Positions 12,760-21,558 of a DNA stretch of 25,650 nt are shown in pieces. The stretch comes from Fonticula alba. Lineage: Eukaryota > Opisthokonta > Rotosphaerida > Fonticulaceae. The notes below the pieces were generated by a model. That model was not told where the DNA came from. It did not search any database and worked only from the letters and a program-made list of their open reading frames with translations. The stretch is taken from positions 1,374,060 through 1,399,709 of the forward strand of contig NW_009242971.1 in assembly GCF_000388065.1 (NCBI RefSeq). Direction: 5' to 3'. Positions within the stretch are counted from its first letter, which is position 1, and every line of letters starts with the position of its first letter. The translations under genes and the position numbers were made by a program.

Positions 12760-14104
12760 TTACACCTGGGAGGCGGCGGCGGACTTGGCAGCCGAAGCGA
12801 TGGCAGCCTGGCCAGCCTCAGACTCGACCACCTCGCGACCAGCACGAGCCATGGTGACGCCCTTCCGGCGATAGTGCAGGATGACCTGGAGGCGAGAAGT
12901 AAGAGGTGGAGGCGGGGTCAGCAGGGTGGAGGACACAGGCCTTGTAGGGCAAAATGAGAATGGCAGGAAGAGATGGGCGATGAGCATGTCCCTCCACATG
13001 TCGACAAACGCACGTCCTTGATCTGCCAGACAAGGAAGAGGCAGAGCAAAACCCAGAAGCCAGCGGCGATCAGCATGATGATAGAAGCGACGAGGTTCTT
13101 GCTCAGGACGCCGAGAGCATTAATAAAGCCACTGCATATGTGTGTGTGTGTGTGTGTGTCAGTAGAGGCGGGCGCGGGAGAATATTTGGGGGCTTGTTTC
13201 ATGCACCCGGGGTGGTGGTAGTGGTGGGGATGGTAAACACGCACGATGAGCCGGTGTTCGGAATGCCAATGGCAAGAATGATGGCCGTCAAGATGTGGAA
13301 GGAGTAGGTGAAGATGAAGACGAAGTAGAGGATTGACTTGTTCTTGCTGCGATTGCCGGCCGAAAGAGGCCATAGATCCACGTGGGGAGGAAGGAGGGTC
13401 AGAAATGTGCCTCGCATCGCCGATTGTTTAGGGGATATCCTCGGGGGCTTTTTTTTTTGGCCTTCAACACGCACCGGACGGCCTTGTAGAAGGGGCGATA
13501 CCAAAAGACGAAGGAGACAACCGGCAGAATGATACAAAGAACGAGAGAGATACCGAAATCAACGCCACTGCGAGGGGGGGGGGGGGAAGGAGGACGAGGT
13601 TAGAGCGGGCCGAGTGGCGGTTGGAAAAGAAAGGGAAACGGCAGGACGAGCGTCCGAAGGTCATACCCGCCGGAGTTGGAAGCCAGGCGGGCAAGACAGC
13701 CGACAACATTCAGCAGGAGAACCGCGCAGGTTACTGTCCCCGCCCATGTTATGGTAAAATCGGCACACACGGAGACACACGCAGGCGCGCGGACGTGCGC
13801 GTGCAGGTGGATGTACACATGGATGCACAGCGATGGCCATACGGAAGTCAGCAAGTGGCAAAGAGGGCAAGGTATGGCCGAAGCAGACAAGGATAGCCTC
13901 ACAGTCGATGGGGTAAGCACATACGCATCCAAGAAAAATAGACCCGCTTAACCAGGGTTCGGCCATCCTCCGGGATGTCAACCTGAATGTTGTGGTAGAT
14001 GAGCGGCTTGAGGGGCCGAGGGGGCCAGTTGGGCTGGCGGTTGAGCTTTGGAGCGACCACCTGCTCAGCCTCGCCAAGCTGTGTGACAGATGCCCGCACG
14101 CGTG

Positions 14105-14139
<35 letters not shown>

Positions 14140-14793
14140 CGGAGAGAGGGAGAGAGCGTGCGCGTGCGAAGAAAAGCGACGCAGGTCCAGCCGAGTTAGG
14201 GGGTGGAGAGGGGGGACAAGGAGGGATGGCAAAAGACGGCAATGGATGCGTGAATGTGCATGCGCCAAGGATGGAGCGGACAGGGAACTTACCTTGAGTG
14301 AGCGGTACTCGAGCTGATTCTCGCGACGCTGGAGATCGCGCTCGCGCTCCTCAAGGCGGCGCTCACGTTCTTCAAGGCTGCCCATGGCCTACATAGGAGG
14401 AGGAGAGAGGGGGAGAAAGGGGAGGAAGGAGAGTGCTGTTAGAGGGTCCATCGGCATGGGGAGAGATTGAGGCATGCGTGGGGAATATGCAAACGCACCA
14501 TGGAGTTGCCCCCGCCATAAGCGGAGGAGTCATTGTAATCGCTGTATTGCTGTGTCCATGAGTTGCCATTTTGAACGGCAGTGTGTATGTACGTGGTTGC
14601 GAGCGTAGGTCAGTGCCGGAATGGCCGGGAGGAGGGTGGGTTTTGTCGCTCGAACAGGCAGATGCCGGTGCCTTGTATTATGGGGGGGGGGGGGATGGGA
14701 CGCGATCCGTGTGGCGGCACAAGTGTCATCTTGATTGGGCCGTACCTCTCCAGAGTCGCCATAGGCGGAGACATCGCGGAAGGGGTTTGACAT
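12760..14793 (-). CDS. SCAMP: Secretory carrier-associated membrane protein (SCAMP)
   Basis: Nine exons on the minus strand (14793-14746, 14549-14499, 14388-14293, 14078-13925, 13733-13667, 13567-13475, 13346-13245, 13131-13014, 12885-12760) give 284 aa with every phase matching. The protein begins MSNPFRD, an NPF motif that binds EH-domain endocytic proteins. A charged coiled coil (about residues 34-65, rich in EERERRLEERERDLQRR) follows, then the SCAMP entry segment QPNWPPRPLKPLIYHN. Four transmembrane helices follow, one per exon in exons 5-8. Between helices 2 and 3 lies FWYRPFYKAVR, the family's cytosolic E-peptide (CWYRPxYKAFR in animals), which binds PIP2 and is implicated in exocytosis. 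The C-terminal tail is Ala-rich. SCAMPs cycle between Golgi, endosomes and plasma membrane. The identification is firm. Confidence 0.95.
13139..13159. repeat. (TG)n repeat beside the SCAMP exon 8 acceptor
   Basis: On the SCAMP sense strand this is a CA run that ends a few bases before the CAG acceptor at 13134-13132. It stands where a polypyrimidine tract would be expected. Confidence 0.95.
14108..14138. repeat. (GT)n repeat in SCAMP intron 3
   Basis: About 15 GT units, reading as (CA)n on the SCAMP sense strand, lie within the intron 14292-14079 and close to its 3' end. Confidence 0.95.
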
Positions 14794-15367
14794 GGTTTTC
14801 GGGGTGGGGGGAGGGAGCGAGGGGAAGGGAGGGAGTACTGTCCGGGTGAAAGCGGTCAGCAGGCGATCCTACCGTATGAGCTGAAGAAAGGGGGGGGGGA
14901 GGGCAGAGGGCACACACGATTTCCGGGAGAGAGGGGACGCGCTGACTTCGTGAAATGGAGCAAAAGGCAGGGAGAGGGAGGAGACAGGAGGGAGGTGGAA
15001 GGCGCAGGATGGAGATCAGCACCAGAGGCCGTGAGGTGGTGCCCTGGCCGAAGAACGGGCCCCTCAGGCCGCATCTCGATGGTGTGGCCTCGAATGGTCA
15101 CCAGGCCATGTTGTTGGGGATGGAAGATCGGGCACTTCCGGCGCCCCCTCGTATTCCCGTGCCCCCCCCGCCCTGCCAGCCACCGCTCCTGGCCGCCGGC
15201 CGACCCCGCCCCACTGGCTCCAGACCGCCCCATGCCCGAGTCTTGAAGTCGTGGAACACTGCCTGCAGGGGATCCTGGGACAAGTGGGACCGCGGACCAG
15301 CTGGTTAAACCAATTCAGGGGGAAGGCAAGCGGGGGCACTGCGCGGAAAATGGACTCTAGGCTCGGG
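14794..15367. other. SCAMP upstream region up to the assembly gap
   Basis: G-rich and purine-rich on the plus strand to about 15010, as expected for the leader of a minus-strand gene. The segment 15010-15240 is more balanced and has an open minus-strand frame reading through HGLVTIRGHTIEMRPEGPVL. It could be an exon of an unidentified gene, but I recognise no family and find no convincing splice sites. Nothing else is supportable. Confidence 0.45.
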
Positions 15368-15570
15368 NNNNNNNNNNNNNNNNNNNNNNNNNNNNNNNNN
15401 NNNNNNNNNNNNNNNNNNNNNNNNNNNNNNNNNNNNNNNNNNNNNNNNNNNNNNNNNNNNNNNNNNNNNNNNNNNNNNNNNNNNNNNNNNNNNNNNNNNN
15501 NNNNNNNNNNNNNNNNNNNNNNNNNNNNNNNNNNNNNNNNNNNNNNNNNNNNNNNNNNNNNNNNNNNNNN
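15368..15570. other. Assembly gap (203 N)
   Basis: A run of undetermined bases. The left edge ends in GCTCGGG; the right edge starts inside a copy of thioesterase coding sequence. Confidence 1.
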
Positions 15571-15607
15571 CGTGACCCATCAGGAGGGGGATGTTCTTGT
15601 TGGCGGG
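15571..15607. repeat. 37-nt direct copy of thioesterase exon 6 sequence at the gap edge
   Basis: These 37 bases are identical to 18917-18953, in the same orientation. At 18917-18953 they encode (minus strand) part of PANKNIPLLMGHGT of the thioesterase. Similarity stops at a G run on the right and runs into the gap on the left. Confidence 0.95.
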
Positions 15608-16281
15608 GGGGCCGTTGACCCCGGGGCCAAGATCCCTGCCCCTTTCGGGGGGCGCCTTGCCGGGGAAACTAGCGCCCGCCCCGACCGCTCACGGGCCTCC
15701 TCCTGTGGGGAGGGGGTCCTTGAAAGGGACAAAGAGACAGAGGGGAAAAGGCCTTCGCCAACGTCATCCGACCTATCTTTATCGGCTTGCTGACCCGTGG
15801 GAGAGATTGGGCGCCCTGCGCCGGCTGCCGGGGCGTCGTTACTTGAACCTGAGAAGCCATCGTGGCCGGGGGGGGGGGGGGGGGGTTGTCTCAGCCCACG
15901 GCGGTCAACGGGCAAATGGGTCTGCACTGTTGGAGCGTGCTCGCCTGGTATTCCGCCCTCCCCGCCCCCCCCCCATAAGTTGAGCAGGCTGTTCGCTCCC
16001 GCGACCTGCGGCCTCTGTCCGCCGCCGCTGCCCCCAGGGGGCCCCTTCTCGCTTCTTTAACCAACGTACGAGGCATTCCGCGCCAAGGGGCCGGAAGGAG
16101 GGCGGGTGTGTGTGTGGGGGGGGGGGGGGGGGAAACGCCTTACCTCGAAGTTCTGAAGCCGCGGCTCATTCGGGGGCGGTGCAGGCCAATTTTGACTCCG
16201 TCGAGGGTCACAAGCTGCGATCTCCGAGCGCTCTAAACTTGAGGGTATTTTTGTCCAACCATCCCCCTCCAAGATAAGGAA
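15608..16281. other. Region between gap and tRNA-Ile, no gene recognised
   Basis: GC-rich with G runs at 15868-15884 and 16119-16132. A minus-strand frame in 16060-16280 ends at a donor-like CGAG/GTAAGG followed by a C-rich stretch, but the frame continues antisense through the tRNA and has no protein similarity that I can recognise. I call nothing here. Confidence 0.5.
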
Positions 16282-16355
16282 GGCCCCATAGCTCAGTTGG
16301 TTAGAGCGTCGTGCTAATAACGCGAAGGTCGTCAGTTCGATCCTGGCTGGGGCCA
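16282..16355 (+). tRNA. tRNA-Ile (anticodon AAU)
   Basis: A complete 74-nt cloverleaf without intron. The acceptor stem is GGCCCCA/TGGGGCC with discriminator A. The D arm is GCTC-AGTTGGTTA-GAGC, the anticodon stem TCGTG/CGCGA with loop CTAATAA (AAT at the anticodon), the variable loop AGGTC, and the T arm GTCAG-TTCGATC-CTGGC. The only non-Watson-Crick pairs are GT wobbles. The internal A box (TAGCTCAGTTGG) and B box (AGTTCGATCCT) for Pol III are intact, and a T5 terminator follows. The A34 would be edited to inosine in the mature tRNA. The variable loop keeps the AAGGT context used for m7G46. Confidence 0.98.
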
Positions 16356-16359
16356 TTGC

Positions 16360-16364
16360 TTTTT
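16360..16364 (+). terminator. Pol III terminator of tRNA-Ile
   Basis: A run of five T four bases after the tRNA 3' end, the standard RNA polymerase III stop. Confidence 0.85.
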
Positions 16365-16716
16365 GGACCCTCCTCTTCCTCGTGGTACCCTTCCTCCACA
16401 CATGCATGTCTTTATATCCAGGGCGGGGGGGGGGGGGGGCGGGGCAGACTGGCGATACGACAACCTGGGAGCGGTCAAACAGAAAAGCGCATGGGCACAT
16501 GGACGCATGGGCGGGGGCCGGGAGGATGTCGGGGTTTACCGGATGGTCGTGTAGGTGTCCCCCTTCCGACTTGCCCCGCTGGCAAGGCAGGGCCTGCCCT
16601 TTTTTTCGGTGCCACCCGACCAGCTGGGCGTCGGCCTCTCGCAAAGCGCTCCCTCCCCCCCTCTTTCGCGCCCCCTCCCTTTGACCTCCTCCTCCTCCCC
16701 CCCCCATCTCGTGACG
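16365..16716. other. Upstream region of METTL1
   Basis: Mixed composition with a G run near 16425-16438, changing to pure pyrimidine from about 16640 to 16710 just before the METTL1 ATG. Short upstream ATGs occur near 16500-16545. I see no separate gene. Confidence 0.6.
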
Positions 16717-18116
16717 ATGTCCGCCTCTGAGGCGATCGTCCCTGCTGGCGGCGCCGAGGCCACCGCCTCCGGCACCCTGGCTGCCCTCCCTCAGAAGAAG
16801 AACTTCCGCCAGCGCGCCCACAGCAACCCCTACGCCGACCACCTGCTCGAGTAGTGTGTCCCTTTTCCGCCTCGCCGCCCTCCCCCCCCCCCCCGACCCC
16901 CCCCACCCACAAAAAAATGCCCCCTGCTGCCCCTCCCATCTTTCCCCCCCCCCCCCCCCTCCGGTCTTTGTCCTTCCTCCTCTTCCGCCCCTCATGCTTC
17001 TGGTCCACCCCTCTCACACCATTTGCCTTTCCCTCCCCCCTCCCCAGTCCCACTTCGCATACCGAGATGAACTGGAATGAATTCTTCCCCGCCTACTTCA
17101 AGGAGGACGGTACCCCGGTCTACCCGGACTCGGACGTCAGCTCTGTCCGCTTCCTGGACGTTGGTTGCGGCTATGGTGGCCTTACAGTGTCCATGTCCAA
17201 GCTCTATCCCGATCGCCTGACTCTGGGCATGGAGATCCGTGTCAAGGTGAGCAGCTACGTGCATGAGAAGATCCAGGCCCTTCGTCAGCATGGCGCCGCG
17301 GCCGCCACCCCGGAGCAGCTCGCTGCCGGCAAGCCGACCCTCTATCAGAATGCCTCCGTCATGCGGGCCAACACCATGAAGCACCTCACCCGCTTCTTCG
17401 GCCGTGGCCAGCTTGAGAAGATCTTCTTCCTCTTCCCGGACCCGCACTTCAAGCGCGCCAAGCACAAGTGGCGTATTATCAGGTTCGCACTGGCCATGGC
17501 GCCCTTCTCTCCTCTCACTCGCCCTGCCCCTCTCCCTCATGCTAACTACCCTCCTTTGGCCGCGTTCTTGGCGCTTCTCCTGCGTAGCCCTGCTCTGCTT
17601 GACGAGTATGCCTATGTTCTTCGGCCAGGCGGTATTGTGTACACCATCTCCGATGTGCTTGTCCTCCACCGCTGGATGGACAGCCACCTGGAGGCGCACC
17701 CCATGTTCGAGCGTGTGTCCGAGGAGGAAATCGTGCGTCATGCCATAGTTTCGTCCCTGCTGCTCCTCCCATCTTTCTCTCCTCCCCCCCCCCTCCTTCT
17801 ATCCCTTGATCGAGTTGGAACTTACCCTCTCGCAATATCCCCCCCTCCCCTCCCCTCGTCCATGGACCTGTAGGAAAACGACCCTGCCATCTACCTGGTG
17901 AAGAACAGCTCGGAGGAGGCGCAGCGTGTCGACCGCAATGGCGGCCGCAAGTTCCTGGCCATCTTCCGCCGCATCGTCGATCCCGATGAGCGCAACCCCC
18001 TGCCGCCCTTCACCCCGGCTGTGGCTGCTTGCACTCCGGTTGAGGCCCTCCAGATTCCAGTCACCGCTGTCGAGGCCATCGAGGCCGACGACGAGCCGGA
18101 GCCGGAGCAGGAGTAA
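16717..18116 (+). CDS. METTL1: tRNA (guanine-N7-)-methyltransferase, METTL1/Trm8
   Basis: Exons 16717-16850, 17048-17482, 17588-17732 and 17874-18116 give 318 aa with consistent phases. After a 26-residue Ala-rich leader come the family hallmarks: FRQRAHSNPYADHLL, the SAM-binding loop FLDVGCGYGGL (Asp82-Gly89), GMEIRVKVSSYV, and the catalytic and tRNA-binding signature FLFPDPHFKRAKHKWRII (from about residue 172), then LLDEYAYVLRPGG and GGRKFLAIFRRI. The enzyme works with a WD-repeat partner (WDR4/Trm82, not in this window) to make m7G46 in tRNA variable loops, which protects tRNAs from decay. The C-terminus ends in an acidic tail (EADDEPEPEQE), longer than in the human protein. Exon 1 is joined through the donor GTAGTG, the least typical in the window; phase and family spacing support it. 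Confidence 0.97.
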
Positions 18117-18643
18117 CGCACAAGACGCTCCTCCCCTCTTCTTGGGGGTCTCTTCTCTTCCTCTGCCCAATGAAGAGCGAGTGTGGCATGCATGCACGCA
18201 CGCACGCACGCACACACGCACGCACACACACACATATACACACACACACACACAGACATATACACACATATATGTACTTAAGCACATGTATATGAGTCAC
18301 ATCATCCCCGACCAGTCAGCCTAATTGTTCACTTCCCCCTTGCCTCTCACATCCATAAATATACGCCCTATAGAGCCGCACACCCATGCGCGCCGTGCGG
18401 CACGCAACCTCAGCTCCAAGGAGTCCCTCCCTCCAACAATGAGTTTGGTTTTGTGATGTGCATTGCGCTGCGGTCAAAAACCTCCCGCGCCCTCCACAAA
18501 GGGAAGAGGATGCCGATGTACCCCTGCATGGATGATATGTTCGAGAGAGGGAGAGAGGGGGGGGGGGGGACTAAAAGTACAGTGGGCGCGAAGTGGGAGG
18601 AGGCACATACAGGCGGACAAAAGGGCACCAGGGAGCCACGAGC
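18117..18643. other. Convergent 3' flanks of METTL1 and the thioesterase
   Basis: METTL1 (+) and the thioesterase (-) end towards each other here. The left part carries a long CA/CG repeat and then AAATATACGCCC (18357-18368), identical to a 12-mer downstream of RPL13A. The right part is G-rich (18548-18570), which fits the pyrimidine-rich sense strand of the thioesterase 3' UTR. No gene is visible. Confidence 0.6.
18192..18274. repeat. GCAC/CA compound microsatellite after METTL1
   Basis: Tandem GCAC units pass into (CA)n with TATA interruptions. On the minus strand it contains TGTATATA, which I do not treat as a regulatory site because it is part of the repeat. Confidence 0.9.
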
Positions 18644-20360
18644 CTACTTGGAGCGGATGTGCTCGAGGAGGAAGTCACGGACGTCCAGCATCTCGGTATT
18701 GCACATGCTGTGACCCATGCCGGGGTAGACCTTGAACGTGGAGTTCTTCATGCCGATCTCCTGTGCACGGGAAAGCGAAATGGCAATCGGAGGGAGTCGG
18801 TCAGCCAGCGCATTAAATGTGGAGCGGACGGCCGGCGATCAAGGCGGTCATGCGTACCTGCAGGCGATCGAAGGACTGCTTGGCCCGAGAGAAGGGAATG
18901 ACATTGTCGCTGGTGCCGTGACCCATCAGGAGGGGGATGTTCTTGTTGGCGGGCGAGGGCTGCCAGGAGAGCAGGCGGGGGTGGTGTGTGCGCGTGGGGG
19001 CGCGTGCGTGCGCGTCAGTGGACAAGAGCAACACCGTCATTGCATAGCCGGAGGAGGGAGAGACGAACGGCGCACCTCAGTGATGCGGCTGGAAAGGGGC
19101 ATGTACGCCGAGAGAACCACCAGGGCGCCATACTCGATCTCGGAGGTGAGGGCGATGTACGTCGACAGGGCACCACCCTGGCTGAAGCCAGCCAGCACGG
19201 TGCGCTTGAGGTCGCCATTGGGAGCATGCGCACGGGCGAGCTGCTCGACTGCGGGAAATGCACGACAGTCAGCGATGCCATTGCGGGGGCAAATGCCGGC
19301 AACAGCAGGAGCAAGGCAGCGGAGCCAAGAAAGAAGCAAGGGAAGGGGAGCAAGTACGCACTATAGCGCTTAGACTCAATGTAGCCGGCCTCATCCTCGG
19401 GGCCAGGACCAAGCTGGGTGATATCATACCAGGCGGGCATGCTCATGCCGCCGTTGATGGACACCGGGCGGTCGGGGCTAATCGGCGACAGGACACATGG
19501 TTAATGGTGTGAAGGGGGCCCCTCCCCCGGGCCGGACAGCAGGCAACAGCAGCACCAACGTACGCGTGGGGCAGAATCCACTTGGCTTCGGGGATCTCGT
19601 TGCTGATGATGCGAGCAAAGTCGATCCAGCCGTGGCCAGAGTCGCCAAGGCCTGGTGGGCAAGGGCGGGTCAGTGATCGAGCACAGGTGTGCACGGGGGG
19701 GGGGGGACAAAAATCAGCAAACATCCCAGCACGATGACCAGATGCCATCAAGCGAGGGGGGGGGATGGAGATGGACAGAGGGAGAGAGAGAGAGAGAGGG
19801 AAGGTGGAATGCAGGCCGCATGCTTACCATGAGAAAGGATGATGGTTGCCTTGTGGTCGCCACGAGGCTCAATGACAAGGGGGGTGGAGTACTTCATGGC
19901 AGCGGCGGCGGCGCTGGCAGTTGGGGGGGCAGTGGAGGTTAGCGGGGCCGATGGCAGGACGGGGGAGCCGGACGACGGGCGGTGCGGGGTCGGCATTGAC
20001 TGCGAGGGTGTGTGTGGCGGCGAGGGAGGCGGGGCCGGGGGGAGTGATGGTGCAGCGGTGAAGAGCTGCGAGGCGATCGCCAGGACGGCCACCGCGGCAG
20101 CGACGGCCAGTGGGAGAAGCCAGCTGCCGGGGAGGCTGGGACGCAGGGTGAGCCGGGAGGGCAGGGGGGGGGGGGGGGAGGAGATAGCACAATGATGGGG
20201 GCTCATGTGCGTGTGTAAACATGTTCGTGGCGGAGATCGGACGGCGGTACATCCAAGCTCGTACAGGAGGGGGGAGGCTAGGGAGGAATGGGGGCTGGAG
20301 AAGGGCCGGGCGAACGCACTTGGAGAGAGAGGAGAAGGAGCGGCGAATTGCGGCAGCCAT
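18644..20360 (-). CDS. LYPLA: Acyl-protein thioesterase / lysophospholipase-like, with N-terminal anchor
   Basis: Seven exons on the minus strand (20360-20320, 20135-19828, 19651-19564, 19477-19362, 19248-19076, 18959-18858, 18760-18644) give 314 aa with all phases closing. From Met94 the protein is a standard APT1/2: [36 protein letters not shown], nucleophile GFSQGGA (Ser207), HGTSDNVIP (Asp260) and YPGMGHSM (His293). The family removes palmitoyl groups from proteins and cleaves lysophospholipids. Residues 1-93 are unusual: a basic start (MAAAIRRSFSSLS), a hydrophobic stretch at about 19-39, and a Pro/Ser/Thr-rich linker. Animal and fungal APTs normally lack this. Exon 1 is inferred from a good donor (GTGCGT) and phase; if translation began at Met94 inside exon 2, a normal cytosolic enzyme of 221 aa would result. 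The catalytic part is certain, the anchor is moderate. Confidence 0.93.
18917..18953. repeat. Source copy of the 37-nt duplication (thioesterase exon 6)
   Basis: Identical to 15571-15607 and in the same orientation; this copy is in the intact gene. Confidence 0.95.
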
Positions 20361-20820
20361 ATGGGGGAGAAGGGAGAGAGAGTCTGGCACGAGGGAACGG
20401 CCGGAGGAGGAGGAGGGGTGCGGTACGATAGGAGGCCTGTGCTTGCCGGGGTGGATGTTAAATCCGTGTGGAGGTGAGAGGACGAAATCCTTACGTTTCT
20501 CTTGCGGGGTGGGGGGGGGGGGGGGGACCAGCGGTCCGGCAGGAGACAGGGGCAGGCCCTTTTTACGCCAGGGGAGATCGAGTTGCCACCTGACCCGCGG
20601 GCCTGCAATGTGGGCTTACCCCGGTGGCGCCTGGGACGTGCGTGTGCATGTCCTCGACCCGGACCAGACTCCCCCCCTCACCACCACCCCTGGCGGCGGC
20701 CCCGCCGTGAGAGGGAGGGCCCGGTCGCGGATTAATCTGGCCCCATGAGCAGCCCACGACCAACCGGACATAAACTGCCGCCGGGGCGCGAACCCCGGAA
20801 GAGGGTGCGAGATAAACACA

Positions 20821-20850
20821 CCCACACACACCCACACACACCCACACACA
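20821..20850. repeat. Three tandem copies of CCCACACACA
   Basis: Three exact decamer units in the divergent promoter region. Confidence 0.95.
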
Positions 20851-20913
20851 TACCAACCGATGGCTCTGGCTGGGCCCTCGCCCCGCGATTGGCGCTGGCC
20901 ATGGTCGCCCCCC

Positions 20914-20925
20914 GAGAACGTTCTC
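20914..20925. promoter_or_regulatory. Perfect palindrome GAGAACGTTCTC, heat-shock-element-like
   Basis: The inner ten bases fit two inverted HSF units (nGAAnnTTCn). It sits between two divergent genes. Only two units are present, whereas strong heat-shock elements usually have three or more. Confidence 0.3.
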
Positions 20926-21309
20926 CTGGCGCGCGTCGTACGCACAATTTGAGACCAATCCGAAGAGTGCGATCTGGGTCGAGAGCCGGCAGCCGACATT
21001 GGTCATGCTCAAACACCAGCATACTGGAATGCATCCATAGAATGCTGTTCCGGGAACGAGTCGCACCCATGATGATGGCATGTGATGACCATTCGGCGGG
21101 CTCCGGTTCAGGCACTCCAAATGTCGCTGTGTATTCCGAGCGCCGGGATCTAGTCACAGGGCTGATCGGCGGCAAGGGGGGCTGGCATGAGCGCCCCGCC
21201 GCGGAGAAGACATCCGAGCCGAGTGTCAACGCAACAGCAAGTATAGACGCCAGCCCAGACCCCTGCCCGGGGGTCCAAAGTTCCGGGCTCCATGCCTGGC
21301 TGCTGTCAA

Positions 21310-21332
21310 GGCGCGCGCGCGCGCGCACGCGC
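21310..21332. repeat. (GC)n alternating tract
   Basis: Alternating GC with one CA step, about 230 bases before the aminopeptidase start. Such tracts can adopt Z-DNA under negative supercoiling. Confidence 0.9.
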
Positions 21333-21558
21333 CGCGCCTCCCCCTCCCTCCATCGTCCCACCATTCGAAGGACCTTGCTTCCGTCCGGCAGGGCGGACGA
21401 CCTTTTCACATTGCAGCCCGGAACCCATTCAGCAGACCCACGCCAGTCTCTCCTCTTGGCAGCACTCCCGCGCCCCCCCCCCCCCCTCAATCGCTTTGCC
21501 ACTTCCTCCTCCCCCATTGCCCGCCACGTGCCCCCCCCCCCCGGGGTCGGCCGCCTCA

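Larger units (their letters stand above)
20361..21558. other. Divergent promoter region, thioesterase (-) / aminopeptidase (+)
   Basis: The two genes are transcribed away from each other from this 1.2-kb space. It contains a G-rich part next to the thioesterase, three tandem copies of CCCACACACA, a perfect 12-base palindrome at 20914-20925, a lower-GC and non-repetitive core at about 20920-21260, a GC alternating tract at 21310-21332, and a C-rich leader before the aminopeptidase ATG. I see no coding segment. Confidence 0.65.

Noticed and set aside
16137-16250. U1-like RNA (TTACCT followed by ATTTTTG)
   Set aside because: Spacing is possible, but no U1 stem-loops or 3' hairpin fit before the tRNA begins; the TTACCT more likely is chance or a minus-strand donor.
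16057-16995. 312-codon minus-strand open frame across the tRNA-Ile
   Set aside because: It contains the well-known antisense-tRNA translation (ARIELTTFALLARRSNQLS), a frequent false protein in databases; the rest is Gly/Arg low complexity.
18192-18274. Pumilio-like TGTATATA on the minus strand
   Set aside because: It is generated by the CA/TA microsatellite itself, so it carries no independent signal.
21066-21170. Box C/D snoRNA candidate (ATGATGA and GTGATGA followed by CTGA)
   Set aside because: The flanking bases cannot form the terminal stem, and C' and D' boxes are not evident; four-base D boxes occur by chance.
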